DNA of 64,000 nt, taken from contig NZ_CP035493.1 in NCBI RefSeq assembly GCF_004135385.1, positions 620,001 to 684,000 on the forward strand, read 5' to 3'. The DNA is from Xylanimonas protaetiae. GTDB lineage: Bacteria > Actinomycetota > Actinomycetes > Actinomycetales > Cellulomonadaceae. How positions within the stretch are numbered: the first letter of the stretch is position 1; every line of letters starts with the position of its first letter. Positions 63,541 through 64,000 of the stretch are shown here, piece after piece. Below the pieces are notes generated by a model that worked only from the letters and a program-made list of their open reading frames with translations, was not told the DNA's origin and searched no databases. A program made the position numbers and the translations under genes.

Positions 63541-64000
63541 TCAGGCGCGGACGCGACGGACGACGAGCGTCCCCAGCGACACGACAGCAAGGCCCGCGAG
63601 GGTTGCAAGTGCGACGTGCAGCGGCTCCACGCCACCCTCGGCCCATCCGGTGGCGCCGCGCGGCACCGCGTTGGCCGCGCCACCCGTAGCAGTCGTGCCC
63701 GGGGCCGCGGCGATCGCGACCTCCGTCCAGGCGACAACCTCGCCGGTCGCGGCGTCCGCCACGGTGAGACGGTGGTCCCCAGCGAGCGTCGCGGGCACCT
63801 TCACGTCGACAGTGCCGTCAGCGGCGACCAGGAACCGACCCAGGAACACGGGGTCGGAGAAGAGGAAGACGTCAACCCACGTCCCGGCCAGGTGAGTACC
63901 GACGTAGACGTTCAGCCCGGCACCGGCGGTGACGTTCTGACCCGCCGGAACCAGCGTCCCGGAACGCAGCTCGGTCGTCAGGTCAGCGACGGGCGGAGCG
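63541..64000 (-). CDS. Secreted surface protein with sorting-like tail, module 2 (partial)
   Basis: 152 C-terminal residues; the frame is open at the window edge, so the start is missing. It has V-F-L-G-R-F-L-V-A-A-D-G-T-V as in module 1, then N-A-V-P-R-G-A-T-G-W-A-E-G-G, a hydrophobic helix and R-R-V-R-A. Identical layout of the tail to module 1 shows the motif is conserved, while the sequence between differs, supporting functional selection on GATG(Y/W)AEGG. Confidence 0.78.
   Translation of the reverse strand, partial: APPVADLTTELRSGTLVPAGQNVTAGAGLNVYVGTHLAGTWVDVFLFSDPVFLGRFLVAADGTVDVKVPATLAGDHRLTVADAATGEVVAWTEVAIAAAPGTTATGGAANAVPRGATGWAEGGVEPLHVALATLAGLAVVSLGTLVVRRVRA

Overview
The window is a stretch of very GC-rich (roughly 73-75%) actinobacterial chromosome. 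Class-F-type sortases, an actinobacterial xylA-xylB pair under a ROK repressor, two c-di-AMP riboswitches in front of NlpC/P60 proteins, a predicted Mop-type regulator with molybdate ABC genes, and very dense coding with ATGA/GTGA overlaps all fit a Micrococcales soil or plant-polymer degrader (Cellulomonadaceae/Promicromonosporaceae type). The genus is inference, not demonstrated.

Layout. 0-5 kb: end of a GNAT gene, then a four-gene leftward rhamnose-type ABC importer (rhaT-P-Q-S order) with LacI-like operator palindromes at its start, next to a LysR gene. 6-11 kb: DJ-1/PfpI protein, a VOC-GNAT fusion, a CPBP protease translationally coupled to a histidine kinase and a LuxR-type response regulator. 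11-15.6 kb: accessory-looking block with a small zinc protein, an unrecognised zinc-finger/HTH protein and a large aegerolysin-like/metzincin protein; it is bracketed by two copies of a 42-nt inverted repeat, one next to tRNA-Ala(CGC). 15.6-21 kb: acetyltransferase, kinase-like protein, and a molybdate regulator-modA-modB-modC run in which modC is frameshifted and carries a hexanucleotide tandem repeat. 21-29 kb: GlpR-like membrane protein, RimJ-like acetyltransferase, 5-formyl-THF cyclo-ligase, penicillin-acylase-family hydrolase, FmdB zinc ribbon behind a CIRCE element, SAF-domain pilus-like protein, mscL. 29-38.5 kb: a giant helicase-like protein with degenerate ATPase motifs, an MFS exporter, an ABC/FtsX pair and a patatin-like protein.

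38.6-42.8 kb: tRNA-Arg(CCT), ROK repressor, xylA and xylB (xylose to xylulose 5-phosphate), with a xylO-like operator. 42.9-50.3 kb: sortase plus SipW-type signal peptidase, folA-thyA, OsmC-like protein, aminotransferase, tandem universal-stress protein. 50.5-53.5 kb: two paralogous NlpC/P60 hydrolases each behind a c-di-AMP riboswitch, then a DtxR-family regulator. 53.6-58 kb: serC, two tandem MFS paralogues and a MarR regulator. 58-60.4 kb: an AbiEi/DUF559-like gene sitting between exact direct copies of a palindromic repeat, then ugd. 60.4-64 kb: two successive surface-protein/sortase modules whose substrates share an unusual C-terminal motif.

The best candidates for something undescribed are the two sortase-substrate modules with a GATG(Y/W)AEGG tail motif, the aegerolysin-like metalloprotease inside the repeat-flanked block, and three families of long palindromic intergenic repeats, one of which brackets the AbiEi/DUF559 gene as 72-bp direct repeats exactly 1,100 bp apart.
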